Assembly: GCF_016654005.1 (NCBI RefSeq)
Contig: NZ_JAEPWN010000002.1
Coordinates: 406,977 to 470,976 of the forward strand
Length of the DNA stretch: 64,000 bases
Direction: 5' to 3'
From: Brevundimonas nasdae
Lineage (GTDB): Bacteria; Pseudomonadota; Alphaproteobacteria; Caulobacterales; Caulobacteraceae
This document shows positions 9,577 to 20,750 of this stretch, one piece after another (the first letter of the stretch is position 1; each line of letters opens with the position of its first letter). The notes under the pieces were generated by a model, which was not told the DNA's origin, did no database searches, and was given only the letters and a program-made list of their open reading frames with translations. A program made the position numbers and the translations under genes.

Positions 9577-9638
9577 CGCCCCTTCCGCTGGGTCGTTAGA
9601 CGCCCATCTCAGTCATTCCCATTGATAGGAGCCAGACC

Positions 9639-10067
9639 ATGGAAGTTCTGTACCGCGCCCACGCCACTGCATCCGGCGGCGGCCGCGAAGACGGCCGTTC
9701 GGCGACCGACGACGGCAAGATCGACGTAAAACTGTCCACCCCCAAGGAAATGGGCGGCAAGGGCGGCGACGGGACCAACCCGGAACAGCTTTTCGCCACC
9801 GGCTACGCGGCCTGCTACCTGGGCGCCCTGCGTCTGGTCAGCGGCAAGGCGGGTACGCCCGTCGGCCCTGACACCAAGGTCACCGCAGGCGTCGGCTTCG
9901 GCAAGAACACCCGGGGCGAAGGCTTCAACCTGGATGTCGAACTGGAGATCTCGGATCACGGTCTGGAGCAGGCGGTCATCGACGACCTGATCCAGAAGGC
10001 GCACCAGGTCTGCCCCTACTCCAACGCCACGCGCGGCAATGTCGATGTGAAGCTGACGGCGGTCTGA
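9639..10067 (+). CDS. ohr: organic hydroperoxide resistance protein, Ohr type
   Basis: The 142-aa thiol peroxidase belongs to the OsmC/Ohr family. The two catalytic cysteines are C59 (GYAACYLGAL) and C125 (QVCPYSNATRGN), and the Ohr-type motif STPKEMGGKGGDGTNPEQLF precedes the first. It detoxifies fatty-acid and other organic hydroperoxides, in known cases with lipoyl-protein reduction. A GATAGGAG-like site lies just before the ATG. No ohrR regulator gene is adjacent. Confidence 0.92.
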   Translation: MEVLYRAHATASGGGREDGRSATDDGKIDVKLSTPKEMGGKGGDGTNPEQLFATGYAACYLGALRLVSGKAGTPVGPDTKVTAGVGFGKNTRGEGFNLDVELEISDHGLEQAVIDDLIQKAHQVCPYSNATRGNVDVKLTAV

Positions 10068-10097
10068 CACGCCCCTCAGGAAGAGCGGAGGCCCGCC

Positions 10098-11198
10098 ATG
10101 CCGCCAGTGCTGATCATAGGGGCCGGTCCCGTGGGACTGGCCGCCGCCCTCTTCCTGACCCGTCGCGGCGTCTCCGTGCGCATTCTGGACGCAGACGCCG
10201 CGCCGCACGCCACCTCCCGCGCGCTCGCCGTCAGCCCGCGCACCCTTGAACTTCTGACAGACAGCGGCGTCGCCGCCGCCATGGTCGCCGAGGGCAACAG
10301 GGTCGATGGCATCCGCCTGTTCTACGACGGCCGACCGCTTGCGACCGTCACGCCGGACTGGAGCCGGATGGGGTCGGCCTATCCCATGACCATCCTGCCC
10401 CAGGCCCGGTCGGAGGCGCACCTGATCGCGGCTCTGTCTGCTCTGGGTGTCGCCGTCGAACGCGGGCGCGTCCTGACCGACCTCCGCCGGACCGACGACG
10501 CCGTCACCGCCGTCTTGGCGGATGGAGAGGCGCTGACCGCCCCGCTGTTGTTCGCCGCCGACGGCGCCCATTCCGTCACCCGCCACGCCCTGAACATCAG
10601 CTTCCCCGGCGACAGCGCGTCCCAGGCCTGGCATCTGATGGATGCAGAGATCGAGGGGCCGCCCACGGATCAGGTCTGGGTCAATTTCGGCGTCGGCCGC
10701 GCCTTCATCTGCCTGCCCTATGCGGGCAAGACCGTGCGGCTGTTCACCTTCGGCCAGCCGCTGATCGACAGCATCCCCAGGCATTGGCGGTTGGGTGAAA
10801 TCCGCTGGCGCAGCGATTTCACGGTGTCGCACCGCATCGCAGATCGGCTGTCCGTCGGTCGGATCGCTCTGGGCGGAGACGCCGCCCATATTCATTCCCC
10901 CATCGGCGGACGCGGCATGAACCTGGGCATAGAGGACGCCTGGGTCTTCTCAGCCTGCGCGGCGGACTTCCTGAATGGCGAAACCAGCCGCATCGACGAC
11001 TATGACCGCCTGCGCCGTCCCGCCGACGCCGCCGTCGTAAAGACCATCCGCGCCATCACCCGGTTCGTCACGGACGACGGTTTCCTCGCCAATACGGCCA
11101 AGCGAACCCTGCCGCCCATCGCCACGCGTTTCCCCGGTTTGATCAACCGTGCGCTTCGTGTCGGCATGGGCCTCGACCACCCGATCCCACTGCGCTAA
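10098..11198 (+). CDS. FAD-dependent monooxygenase, PheA/TfdB type
   Basis: The gene encodes 366 aa. The N-terminal Rossmann FAD site is LIIGAGPVGLAAALFL (about residues 4-19), with the DG motif LLFAADGAHSVTRH mid-protein and the second FAD site GGDAAHIHSPIGGRGMNLGIEDAW near about 260-283. This matches flavoprotein aromatic hydroxylases, which use NAD(P)H and oxygen. The substrate cannot be told from sequence, and no aromatic-degradation genes are nearby. It starts 30 bp after ohr on the same strand. Confidence 0.85.
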   Translation: MPPVLIIGAGPVGLAAALFLTRRGVSVRILDADAAPHATSRALAVSPRTLELLTDSGVAAAMVAEGNRVDGIRLFYDGRPLATVTPDWSRMGSAYPMTILPQARSEAHLIAALSALGVAVERGRVLTDLRRTDDAVTAVLADGEALTAPLLFAADGAHSVTRHALNISFPGDSASQAWHLMDAEIEGPPTDQVWVNFGVGRAFICLPYAGKTVRLFTFGQPLIDSIPRHWRLGEIRWRSDFTVSHRIADRLSVGRIALGGDAAHIHSPIGGRGMNLGIEDAWVFSACAADFLNGETSRIDDYDRLRRPADAAVVKTIRAITRFVTDDGFLANTAKRTLPPIATRFPGLINRALRVGMGLDHPIPLR

Positions 11199-11207
11199 TC
11201 GGGGGCC

Positions 11208-12212
11208 ATGACCTCGCCGCTCGACGCCTCCCCCGATCCGCTGCTGACGCTTGAACCCCACCGCCGCGTGACGCTTCGCGAAGCGTTCGGCGTGGACAGC
11301 GACATGACCGTGCCGTGCTTCAACGAGCGCGACAGCCATGTGCCCGAGATCGACGAGGCCTATCGCTTCGATCCCCAGACGACCATCGCCATCGCCGCAG
11401 GCTTCGCCTTTGACCGCCGCGTCATGGTCCAGGGCTATCACGGCACCGGCAAGTCGACCCATATCGAACAGGTCGCCGCCCGCCTGAACTGGCCGCTGGT
11501 GCGCGTGAACCTGGACAGCCACGTCAGCCGCATCGACCTGATCGGCAAGGACGCCATCGTCCTGAAGGACGGCAAGCAGATCACCGAGTTCCGCGAGGGC
11601 ATCCTGCCCTGGTCGCTGCAACGCCCCGTCGCCCTGGTCTTCGATGAATATGATGCGGGCCGCCCGGACGTCATGTTCGTGATCCAGCGCGTGCTGGAGG
11701 CGCAGGGTCGCCTGACCCTGCTGGACCAGAACCGCGTCATCCGCCCCAACAAGCATTTCCGCCTCTTCGCCACGACCAACACCATCGGTCTGGGCGACAC
11801 CACGGGCCTGTATCACGGCGCGCAACAGATCAATCAGGCCCAGCTGGACCGCTGGAACATCGTCACGACGCTGAACTACCTCGACCACGACGTCGAGGCC
11901 GAGATCGTCGCCGCAAAGGTGCCCGAGTGGTCGGACGCCGAGGGCAAGCGCCGCATCGCCGCCATGGTCCGCGTCGCCGACATGACCCGCAACGCCTTCA
12001 TGAACGGCGACATCTCCACCGTCATGTCGCCGCGCACGGTCATCACTTGGGCCCAGAACGCCATCATCTTCGGCGGCGACGTGGCCCTGTCCTTCCGCCT
12101 GACCTTCCTGAACAAGTGCGACGAACTGGAACGCCCCACCATCGCGGAGTTCTACCAGCGCGCCTTCGGCGAAGACCTGCCCGAAGCGGCGACGCGGGTG
12201 AAGGTGGGGTGA
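11208..12212 (+). CDS. cobS: cobaltochelatase AAA+ subunit CobS
   Basis: The 334-aa AAA+ ATPase has Walker [10 protein letters not shown] and Walker B ALVFDEYD, with a sensor region [12 protein letters not shown]. CobS works with CobT and CobN to insert cobalt into hydrogenobyrinate diamide in aerobic cobalamin synthesis. The N-terminal region ([16 protein letters not shown]) matches the conserved CobS start. cobT, normally found close downstream in alphaproteobacteria, is not in this window; a foreign-looking gene begins exactly at the cobS stop codon (TGATG). Confidence 0.93.
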   Translation: MTSPLDASPDPLLTLEPHRRVTLREAFGVDSDMTVPCFNERDSHVPEIDEAYRFDPQTTIAIAAGFAFDRRVMVQGYHGTGKSTHIEQVAARLNWPLVRVNLDSHVSRIDLIGKDAIVLKDGKQITEFREGILPWSLQRPVALVFDEYDAGRPDVMFVIQRVLEAQGRLTLLDQNRVIRPNKHFRLFATTNTIGLGDTTGLYHGAQQINQAQLDRWNIVTTLNYLDHDVEAEIVAAKVPEWSDAEGKRRIAAMVRVADMTRNAFMNGDISTVMSPRTVITWAQNAIIFGGDVALSFRLTFLNKCDELERPTIAEFYQRAFGEDLPEAATRVKVG

Positions 12213-12928
12213 TGGCCAACATCCCAATTCGTCTACGGTGCCCAAACTGCAGCCATATAGAACGTATGGATGTCACAGCACCTTTGGCGATGTGGTCAAT
12301 GCCAAATAACTTTACCTTACGAGTCGAGACCTCCACTACATCCGCTTCAATAGCTGCAGCCGCCGCCGTTTGCCCCAATTGCAAAATTTCATTTGGACTT
12401 AAAATACAATCCAAGTCAGCCGGAACTATAGATAGAATATTAAAGTCAACTTCATCGGCCGAAGTAGACAGATCGCTTTACGACACTTCGGTAACGACAT
12501 TCCCCAAAAATAAGTCTGACATTACCCACGACAAAAACCTCCCTTCAAAAATCCGGAATGCTTTTGTTTTCATACAAGAAGACGCGATAAATAAACGAAA
12601 CCCTGCGGGTATTATGAGCGGCGCCCGCGCTTGCCTAGATGTTGCACTAAAGAACCTAGGTGAATCAGATGGAGGGCGACGAACTCGCATCAACAAACTC
12701 CTGTCGCGCGGCATTATTACAACTTCGATCGCGGCATGGGCTCAAAGCCTATGGGAAGAAGGTTCTGATGCTGTTCACGATTTAGATGCCGAAATTGATC
12801 GAGCGATTGAGCATGTCGAGTTCTTAAAGCTGTTTTTTGAAGTGGCCTTCGGCCTACCCGCAAGAATTGCTCTCGCGTCTCACGAAGGCGAAGTTGATCC
12901 AACAGAAATTACGCTGCCCTCGGCGTAA
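12212..12928 (+). CDS. DUF4145 domain protein with N-terminal zinc-ribbon motifs, horizontally acquired
   Basis: The 238-aa protein begins with two CPNC motifs (residues 10-13 and about 56-59), a plausible zinc ribbon. A helical DUF4145-type region follows (PAGIMSGARACLDVALKNLG, then LWEEGSDAVHDLD). DUF4145 domains are often found in mobile or defence contexts, but the function is unknown. The gene is clearly richer in A and T than its neighbours, with codons such as TTA, ATA and AGA. Its ATG overlaps the cobS TGA by one base, and its 3' end overlaps the convergent higA-like gene by 20 nt. Confidence 0.75.
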   Translation: MANIPIRLRCPNCSHIERMDVTAPLAMWSMPNNFTLRVETSTTSASIAAAAAVCPNCKISFGLKIQSKSAGTIDRILKSTSSAEVDRSLYDTSVTTFPKNKSDITHDKNLPSKIRNAFVFIQEDAINKRNPAGIMSGARACLDVALKNLGESDGGRRTRINKLLSRGIITTSIAAWAQSLWEEGSDAVHDLDAEIDRAIEHVEFLKLFFEVAFGLPARIALASHEGEVDPTEITLPSA

Positions 12929-13244
12929 TCATCTCCAGCGCATCGCCCATCTTCCGGCGCTGCTCCATCAGGTCATAGCTGTTCTGCAGCCGCAGAAAAT
13001 ACCCTTCGCTCAGCCCCCAATAGCGCGTCAGGCGCAGGTCGGTGTCCGCCGTGACGGCGCGCTTGCCCAGAACGATCTCGTTGATCCGGCGCGGCGGCAC
13101 GCCGATGGATTTGGCCAGAGCGGTCTGGCTCATGCCCAACGGCTTGAGGAAATCCTCCAACAGCACATCGCCGGGCGTCGGGTTTTTCAGCCAATCGTCC
13201 GAACGGCCGTCCTGACGGTCAATGGTCGTCGCAGATTTCAACAT
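12909..13244 (-). CDS. higA: HigA-family antitoxin, XRE helix-turn-helix
   Basis: The 111-aa protein starts at ATG 13244, preceded by AGGAGG. The HTH runs through MSQTALAKSIGVPPRRINEIVLGKR (about residues 38-62) and is followed by a HigA-type LTRYWGLSEGYFLRLQNSYDL. It should bind and neutralise the toxin encoded just upstream and repress the pair. Its start lies inside the toxin gene (26-nt overlap), the toxin-first order typical of higBA. Confidence 0.9.
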   Translation of the reverse strand: MLKSATTIDRQDGRSDDWLKNPTPGDVLLEDFLKPLGMSQTALAKSIGVPPRRINEIVLGKRAVTADTDLRLTRYWGLSEGYFLRLQNSYDLMEQRRKMGDALEMITPRAA

Positions 13245-13500
13245 CGTCGCAACCTCCTGAACTCCAGCGGAAACAAATCCGCCATTGTTGATTGATCCGT
13301 ATCGAGTGCTGCCCCTTGCGATCGCCCGACAGCGCCTCAAGCCGGTTGCCGGGCGGAAGACGCAGGTCGTCGACAACCTCGGCGGCGTCCAGCGCACGCA
13401 GCTTTCGCAACGCCGCGTCCTGAATATCAGCAGGCAGCCGCCGCGACCGCTGGCCGGTCCAGACCTTTTCCGTCTCGCGATCACGGAAACTGCGGATCAT
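13219..13500 (-). CDS. higB: HigB/RelE-family toxin (ribosome-dependent mRNA interferase)
   Basis: The 93-aa protein is of the type II plasmid maintenance killer family: MIRSFRDRETEKVW start, LRLPPGNRLEALSGDRKGQHSIRINQQWRICF core. These toxins cut mRNA on the ribosome. The ATG at 13500 lies close downstream of the palindrome TAACGTTA (13520-13527), a likely antitoxin operator. Confidence 0.9.
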   Translation of the reverse strand: MIRSFRDRETEKVWTGQRSRRLPADIQDAALRKLRALDAAEVVDDLRLPPGNRLEALSGDRKGQHSIRINQQWRICFRWSSGGCDDVEICDDH

Positions 13501-13508
13501 AGAGGGCG

Positions 13509-13530
13509 AATATAACGCATAACGTTACGC
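13509..13530 (-). promoter_or_regulatory. probable higBA promoter/operator
   Basis: The perfect 8-nt palindrome TAACGTTA (13520-13527) lies next to a -10-like TATATT (minus strand 13514-13509), just before the toxin ATG at 13500. The sequence supports an autoregulatory site, but operator identity is inferred. Confidence 0.4.
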
Positions 13531-13625
13531 AGGACAACCTGTCACCTCACCTTCAACATCACACCGCGATTGATCGCTCTTTAAGGACTCCCGCCCTACG
13601 ACACTGTTCGAGTGGGGCCTGGTTC

Positions 13626-15422
13626 ATGATTGACAGCACTGAGTACGTTCGCGCCTACGCGGAGCGGTACAGAGACTTGTTTCCAGTGCGGCTGGCGTCG
13701 GTCGCTGCAGTCATCTTTCTGACCGTATGGCTCAGCGGCTGGGTCTGGGGCATCGGCTTCTTCGCCGTGCAAGGGCCGCTCTATGTCATGCTGTGGCGTG
13801 TGACCCGGCGCAGTCTGGCGCAGCCGGATGCGCCGGGCGGCGGTCTCAGGCTCAAGCGCTGGACCGAGGCGATCACCCTGGCGCTGGCGGTGCACAACAG
13901 CCTGTTCGTGCTGGCCGCTTGGCGTTTGCTGCCAGACCTTCATATCCACCTGATCCTGCTGATCTCGGGCGTGCTGATGGTCGGCGCCCTGCAGGCCCAC
14001 GCCAGCCGCCTCAGCTTCGCCGCCGCCGTGGTTCCCCCCATGGCCGCCATCTTCTGGATCACCTTCATCGAACCCGGCGTCAGCGCCACCCTGCAGATGC
14101 CGGTCCTGATGCTGACGCTCGGCGTCGTCAGCGCCGCCTGGCGCCAGTGGCGCACCGACCGCGAGACCGTCCGGCTGATGCTGGAGATGTCCGAACAGTC
14201 GCAGCAGCTTCAGGCCGCCCTGTCCCAGTCCGAGATCGACCGCGCCGCCGCCGAGCGCGCCAATCAGGCCAAGTCCCGTTTTCTGGCCATGATCAGCCAC
14301 GAGGTCCGCACGCCCCTGAACGTCGTCCTGGGTCTGGCCGAGGTTCTGAAACGCCGCCGCCTGCCCTCGGCGGAGGCGGGCATGATCGACGACATGGCGG
14401 ATGCGGGCGGCATGCTGCTACGGCTGCTGAATGGCGCGCTGGACATCTCAAAGATCGAATCCGGCCAGTCCGAGGTCCAGATGGCGCCCGCCGATCTGGC
14501 CCAGACCCTGACGGCCATCGTCCGCGTCTGGGGCGCCCGCGTCGAGGAGTTGAACCTGTCGCTGGAGCTGGAGCTGCTGGGCCGCCCCGAGGACTTCGTC
14601 GTCCAAACGGACGTGGCCAAGGTCGAACAGGTGATCATCAACTTCCTGTCCAACGCGCTGAAGCTGACGCCGAACGGCGTGATCCGCATCGTCGCACAGG
14701 CCCAGCCCGCATCGGACGGCGCCGTCGCCCTGAGCTTCGAGGTTCACGATCAGGGTCCGGGCGTGCCGCAAGACCAGCGCGAGCGCATCTTCCAGCCGTT
14801 CGAGCAGCTTGACGCCGGGCGCGCCGTCGGCGGCGCAGGTCTGGGGCTGGCCATCTGCCGCGCCAGCGTCCTGGCCCTGGGCGGCGATCTGGGCGTCCGC
14901 GCCGCCCAGCCGCACGGCGCCGTCTTCTGGTTCGGCTTCACGGCGGAGCGCGCGACGGTCCACGCCGTCCCCCTGCCTGTCGAGATCGACCTGCCCCCGG
15001 CGCCGCACCGGTCCGCAAACCTGCCTGCGGACGACCGCCCGTCCATCCTGATCGCCGAGGACCACCCCGCCAACCGCAAGCTGCTGGCCCTGCTGCTGGA
15101 GCCGTTCGACATCAACCTGGCCTTTGTCGAGAACGGCAAGGAGGCGCTGGACGCCCTGTCCGAAGCCTCATTCGACCTGGTGCTGATGGATGCGATGATG
15201 CCCGTCATGGACGGCATCACGGCCCTGACCGCCATCCGCGCGACCGAGGCCGCCGCTGGTCGCCCCCGCGCCCTGGTCCATATGCTGACGGCCAATGTGT
15301 TCGAGGACGACGTCGCCCGCTACATGCAGGCGGGGGCCGACGGGGTTCTGCGCAAGCCCATAGAGATCGACGACCTCCACCGCGTGGTGCAGCAGAGCTT
15401 CAGACAGCCTCTGGCGGCCTGA
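13626..15422 (+). CDS. hybrid sensor histidine kinase/response regulator
   Basis: The 598-aa protein has an N-terminal membrane region with several hydrophobic segments between about residues 18 and 175 and no recognised sensory domain. A short coiled coil (about 180-215) leads to the HisKA domain with the phosphoacceptor His in FLAMISHEVRTPLN. The HATPase domain has NFLSNALKL, DQGPGVP and GGAGLGLAI. The C-terminal receiver domain has the Asp in LVLMDAMMPVMDG and the Lys in LRKPIE. The partner is unknown; no separate response regulator or phosphotransfer gene is adjacent. Its 3' end overlaps the convergent DUF2239 gene by 23 nt. Confidence 0.92.
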   Translation: MIDSTEYVRAYAERYRDLFPVRLASVAAVIFLTVWLSGWVWGIGFFAVQGPLYVMLWRVTRRSLAQPDAPGGGLRLKRWTEAITLALAVHNSLFVLAAWRLLPDLHIHLILLISGVLMVGALQAHASRLSFAAAVVPPMAAIFWITFIEPGVSATLQMPVLMLTLGVVSAAWRQWRTDRETVRLMLEMSEQSQQLQAALSQSEIDRAAAERANQAKSRFLAMISHEVRTPLNVVLGLAEVLKRRRLPSAEAGMIDDMADAGGMLLRLLNGALDISKIESGQSEVQMAPADLAQTLTAIVRVWGARVEELNLSLELELLGRPEDFVVQTDVAKVEQVIINFLSNALKLTPNGVIRIVAQAQPASDGAVALSFEVHDQGPGVPQDQRERIFQPFEQLDAGRAVGGAGLGLAICRASVLALGGDLGVRAAQPHGAVFWFGFTAERATVHAVPLPVEIDLPPAPHRSANLPADDRPSILIAEDHPANRKLLALLLEPFDINLAFVENGKEALDALSEASFDLVLMDAMMPVMDGITALTAIRATEAAAGRPRALVHMLTANVFEDDVARYMQAGADGVLRKPIEIDDLHRVVQQSFRQPLAA

Positions 15423-15984
15423 CCGCCCAGCTGGGCTCCGCCAAGCCCCGCGCTGTCTCGCGCACGCCCTGGGGCCAGTCGACTGTCGCGGCCTCAAACC
15501 CGGTGCGGTCGCCTGCGAACAACATCCGCACAGCCTCTTCATAGTTGGCCAGGTCGCCCGCCAGCGCGGTCATGAACCGATAGGCCGCCTCTTGCGCGCG
15601 GCGCGCCCGATCCGGCCCCTCGGCCTCGCGCATCGCCGCCTCGACCATCTTGCGTAGGGCCGACGAGGCGCCGCCCGGCTGACCGGCCAGCCAGTCCCAG
15701 TGACGCGGCAGCAGGGTCACCTCCCTCGCCGTCACCCCCAGCCGGGGCCGCCCCGGCCCCTTCTTGGGCTCAGGCGCCGCGCCAGGCAGCCGCGCCAACG
15801 CCGTCTCCAGATCGCCGCGCAGATCGAACTCGACGGCATGACCGCTCGCCAGGTCGAAGACCAGCACGTCCTCGCCTGCGTCCGTCGCCGCCTTGACTGC
15901 AGCCAGCACCTCCTGCGGCCGGCCTTCGGCGATCAGGCGCTGGCCGGCAAAGGCCGCGCACTGCATGTCGAAAGTGGGGATCAT
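15400..15984 (-). CDS. DUF2239 family protein
   Basis: The gene encodes 194 aa from the ATG at 15984, which has GGAG upstream. The family is recognised by the N-terminal domain (VFDLASGHAVEFDLRG), the linker PKKGPGRPRLGVTAREVTLLPRHWDWLA and the C-terminal helical region (SSALRKMVEAAMRE, FMTALAGDLANYEEAVRMLFAGD). The function of the family is unknown. GPGRPRLG looks like an AT-hook-type basic patch. Confidence 0.8.
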   Translation of the reverse strand: MIPTFDMQCAAFAGQRLIAEGRPQEVLAAVKAATDAGEDVLVFDLASGHAVEFDLRGDLETALARLPGAAPEPKKGPGRPRLGVTAREVTLLPRHWDWLAGQPGGASSALRKMVEAAMREAEGPDRARRAQEAAYRFMTALAGDLANYEEAVRMLFAGDRTGFEAATVDWPQGVRETARGLAEPSWAVRPPEAV

Positions 15985-16059
15985 GTTCGGCTCCTCGTTC
16001 GAGGCTCCGAATTGCCCGGATAAAATCATGCCGTCAAATCAGCCCGGCAGACTGGGCAA

Positions 16060-16097
16060 GGACGGCGGCGCCATGACGCACCGCCGTCCGTCTTTTC
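16060..16097 (+). terminator. hairpin with T-run between gdhA and DUF2239
   Basis: Perfect 9-bp arms GGACGGCGG (16060-16068) and CCGCCGTCC (16081-16089) are followed by GTCTTTTC on the plus strand. It sits just past the gdhA stop, which is read from the other strand, so termination for gdhA would lack a T-run and is less certain. Confidence 0.5.
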
Positions 16098-16098
16098 A

Positions 16099-17846
<1,748 letters not shown>

Positions 17847-18911
17847 ATGGAAGCCGCAAAGGGAAGAGGCGCGCGTTCGAATGCGACCGGCCGCTACGAG
17901 ACAAATCAGTCCGAGGCCTTCGACGACGGCTGGACCGGCGACGACGCCGCGCCCGCGCCGTTGCGCACCGTCCTCACCCCCGAACACGCGCGTACCATCA
18001 TCGCCCGGAACGACAGTCCGGACATTGGCTTCGACCGCTCCATCAACCCGTACAAAGGTTGCGAACATGGCTGCATCTACTGTTACGCCCGTCCGTCCCA
18101 TGCCTGGATGGGCCTATCCCCGGGCCTGGATTTCGAGAGCCGGATCTTCTTCAAGCCCGAGGCCGCAGGTCTGCTGGAACAGGCGTTCCTCGCACCCAAA
18201 TATCGATGCAAGCGAATCCACATAGGCGGCAACACCGACCCCTATCAGCCGGTTGAGCGGACACTGAAATCCACCCGCTCGATCCTTGAGGTCATGCGGC
18301 GCTACAACCATCCCTTCACCATCATCACCAAGTCGGTGCTGATCGGGCGCGACGCCGACATTCTGGGACCGATGGGCAAACAGGGACTGGCCTCCGCCAT
18401 GGTCTCCATCACCACCCTGGACCGCAGTCTGGCCCGAACGATGGAGCCGCGCGCCTCAACCCCCGCCAAACGGCTGGAGGCGATCCGCAAGCTGGCCGAC
18501 GCAGGCTGTCCGGTCGGGGTCGGGTTCGCCCCCGTCATTCCCGGCCTCAACGATCATGAGCTGGAGTCTGTGCTTGAGGCCGCCGCCAAGGCCGGGGCGA
18601 CCTCGGCCATGTATGTCACCCTGCGCCTGCCGCTGGAGATCAAGGATCTGTTCCGCGAATGGCTGGCCGACGCCCGGCCCGACCGCGCCGCCCGCGTCAT
18701 GTCACTGGTCCGCCAGACGCGCGGGGGCCGCGACTATGACCCCGACTTCTCGCAGCGGATGAAGGGCTCAGGCCCCGTCGCCGACCTGATCGCCGCTCGC
18801 TTCAAGGCTGCGATCAAACGCTATGGTCTGGACACGCCCCGCCCCCTGCTGGACGAAACCCAGTTCCGCGTCCCGCCCGAGGCCCGGCCTCAGTTGGAGC
18901 TTTTCGGCTAG
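17847..18911 (+). CDS. PA0069-type radical SAM protein
   Basis: The 354-aa protein has the iron-sulfur motif C-X3-C-X2-C in GCEHGCIYCYARP (about residues 71-79). GGNTDPYQPVE and ITKSVLIGRDADIL complete the spore-photoproduct-lyase-like core of the PA0069 family, whose substrate is unknown. The 3' end overlaps the convergent gene at 18908 by 4 nt. Confidence 0.88.
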   Translation: MEAAKGRGARSNATGRYETNQSEAFDDGWTGDDAAPAPLRTVLTPEHARTIIARNDSPDIGFDRSINPYKGCEHGCIYCYARPSHAWMGLSPGLDFESRIFFKPEAAGLLEQAFLAPKYRCKRIHIGGNTDPYQPVERTLKSTRSILEVMRRYNHPFTIITKSVLIGRDADILGPMGKQGLASAMVSITTLDRSLARTMEPRASTPAKRLEAIRKLADAGCPVGVGFAPVIPGLNDHELESVLEAAAKAGATSAMYVTLRLPLEIKDLFREWLADARPDRAARVMSLVRQTRGGRDYDPDFSQRMKGSGPVADLIAARFKAAIKRYGLDTPRPLLDETQFRVPPEARPQLELFG

Positions 18912-19309
18912 TCCTCGTCGGCCGCCGACGGATCGATGGCCCGGGTCACCAGGTCGCGCCAGGTCGGGTCGGTGTCATCGACCAGATCGACGTCCTCCAT
19001 CAGGGCTACGGCCCCCTCCCCATCCGGCAGGATCAGGCCCAGCACCTGCATCTCCTCGCCGTCATTGCCCAGATGGGTCTCGGCCTGGACGATGACCGCC
19101 GCCTGTTCGCCGTCCTCCTCCCACCAGATCACCGGCTGGGGCAGGTCCATGTCGATCACGCGCGGATCGTCCGTCTCGCCCAGGGCGAACACCGCCCGGC
19201 GCGCCTGCACATCGTCCAGCGTCGCCACCGCGCCCGTGAACGGCTTCAGCCGGCTCCAGTCGTCGGCGTCGAACCCGCCGCCGTCCTCTTCGAAATCCTG
19301 ATCGCTCAT
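18908..19309 (-). CDS. acidic protein of unknown function
   Basis: The 133-aa strongly acidic protein (MSDQDFEEDGGGFDADDW start, SAADED end) has no signal peptide or membrane segment. No domain is recognised. The ATG at 19309 lies 11 bp beyond the stop of the RNA methyltransferase gene on the same strand, so they are probably co-transcribed. Confidence 0.65.
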   Translation of the reverse strand: MSDQDFEEDGGGFDADDWSRLKPFTGAVATLDDVQARRAVFALGETDDPRVIDMDLPQPVIWWEEDGEQAAVIVQAETHLGNDGEEMQVLGLILPDGEGAVALMEDVDLVDDTDPTWRDLVTRAIDPSAADED

Positions 19310-19320
19310 GTGCTCATCGC

Positions 19321-20562
19321 CTATCGTCTGAAAACACCGACCAGTTCGACGTGCGCCGACCACAGGAACTGGTCCACCGGCGTCACCGTCTCCAGACGGA
19401 AACCCTTGTCGATCAGCACCCGGGCATCCCGCGCAAACGTCTGCGGATTGCACGACACGCCTACGACCACGCTGGCCTTGGTGTCGGCGATCTGGGCCGT
19501 CTGTTCGATCGCTCCGGCGCGTGGCGGGTCGAACACGATGGCGTCGCAACCCTTCAGGTCAAACGGCGTCAGCGGACGGCGGAACAGGTCGCGCGCCTCC
19601 GCCGTGATCGCCTTCATCCCCTTGGCCGAACCGACGCCGATCTTCAGCGCGTCAATACCCGGCTTGGACGCATCCGCCGCAATCACCGGCGCCACGGTCG
19701 CCAACGGGAAGGTAAAGGTGCCCGCCCCGCAGAACAGGTCGGCGATCTTTTTGGCCCCTTTCACCGCCGCCAGAGCGCGCGACACCATCGCCGCCTCGGC
19801 CTCCGGCACCGCCTGCAGGAAGCCGCCCGCAGGCAGGGGCACGGTCGCCGGACCGAACGCCACCTTGGGCTGGCGCGTCATCATCATGACGTCGCCCGCC
19901 AGACTCAGCCGCGCCAGATCGGCCCGCTGCGCCGCCGCAATCGCCCGCATCTGTGCGTCGCCGGACAGGCCGCCCGTGCGACGCTCCACCCCCGTCACGT
20001 CCACATCCAGCCCCGACAGGGTCCAGGTCACATGCAGGGTCGGCGCGGATTTCGGATGCTCCAGCAGGGGCGCCGCGACCTCGGCCAGCATCGGGATGGC
20101 CGCCACGATACGCGGATCGGCGATGGGACAGGCCGTCACCTCGACCAGACGCCACGACCGCCGCGCCTTGAAGCCCAACGCCACCCGTCCGTCCGGCATC
20201 CGCCGCGCATGCAGCGCCACCCGGCGACGCGTACCCGCTGGCGTCGCCACCGTCGCCTCGATCTCGGTCTCGATACCCTCGCGCGCCAGGGCCAGCCGGA
20301 CCTGTTCGCGCTTCCAGCCCAGATACGGTTCAGCCGCCCAGTGCTGCAGCGAACACCCGCCGCAATCACCATACTGGGGCGAGACCGGCGCAATCCGGTC
20401 CGCGCTGGCGGTCACGATCTCGATCTGTTCGGCGCGGCCGTCTGTCACCACCGCCCGGACGCTCTCGCCCGGCAGCGTCAGGGGCACGAAGACCGGGCCG
20501 TTCGGCGTATTGGCGACGCCGTCGCCCTGCCCGCCGACGCGGTCGATGCTCAAGATTTCCAT
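19321..20562 (-). CDS. TrmA/RlmD-family RNA m5U methyltransferase
   Basis: The 413-aa SAM-dependent enzyme has an iron-sulfur cysteine cluster (YGDCGGCSLQHW, with another Cys in TACPIADP). The SAM site is IADLFCGAGTFTFPLA, then FDPPRAG, and the catalytic cysteine is in VVGVSCNPQTFARD. An N-terminal TRAM-like domain is present. The family methylates a uridine C5 in rRNA or tRNA; which site is not decidable here. Confidence 0.9.
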   Translation of the reverse strand: MEILSIDRVGGQGDGVANTPNGPVFVPLTLPGESVRAVVTDGRAEQIEIVTASADRIAPVSPQYGDCGGCSLQHWAAEPYLGWKREQVRLALAREGIETEIEATVATPAGTRRRVALHARRMPDGRVALGFKARRSWRLVEVTACPIADPRIVAAIPMLAEVAAPLLEHPKSAPTLHVTWTLSGLDVDVTGVERRTGGLSGDAQMRAIAAAQRADLARLSLAGDVMMMTRQPKVAFGPATVPLPAGGFLQAVPEAEAAMVSRALAAVKGAKKIADLFCGAGTFTFPLATVAPVIAADASKPGIDALKIGVGSAKGMKAITAEARDLFRRPLTPFDLKGCDAIVFDPPRAGAIEQTAQIADTKASVVVGVSCNPQTFARDARVLIDKGFRLETVTPVDQFLWSAHVELVGVFRR

Positions 20563-20750
20563 CGGCGGGCTTCTAGCCGTCCCGCCCCATCACGCCAACC
20601 CAGCCAATTTCACCCGCAAGATGAACGAAGATGAACAATCCGCTCAAATAGCGTTCAGCTTCGGTCATCTACATCTCACTGCAACAGACACGGGGTTCAG
20701 CCGTTCTCCGGTTACGGAACGCGTCCGATCCTCGAAGGGGTTCAAACCAA

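Noticed and set aside
15985..16029. Upstream extension of the DUF2239 gene
   Set aside because: The ATG at 15984 has GGAG at good spacing and matches the family start.
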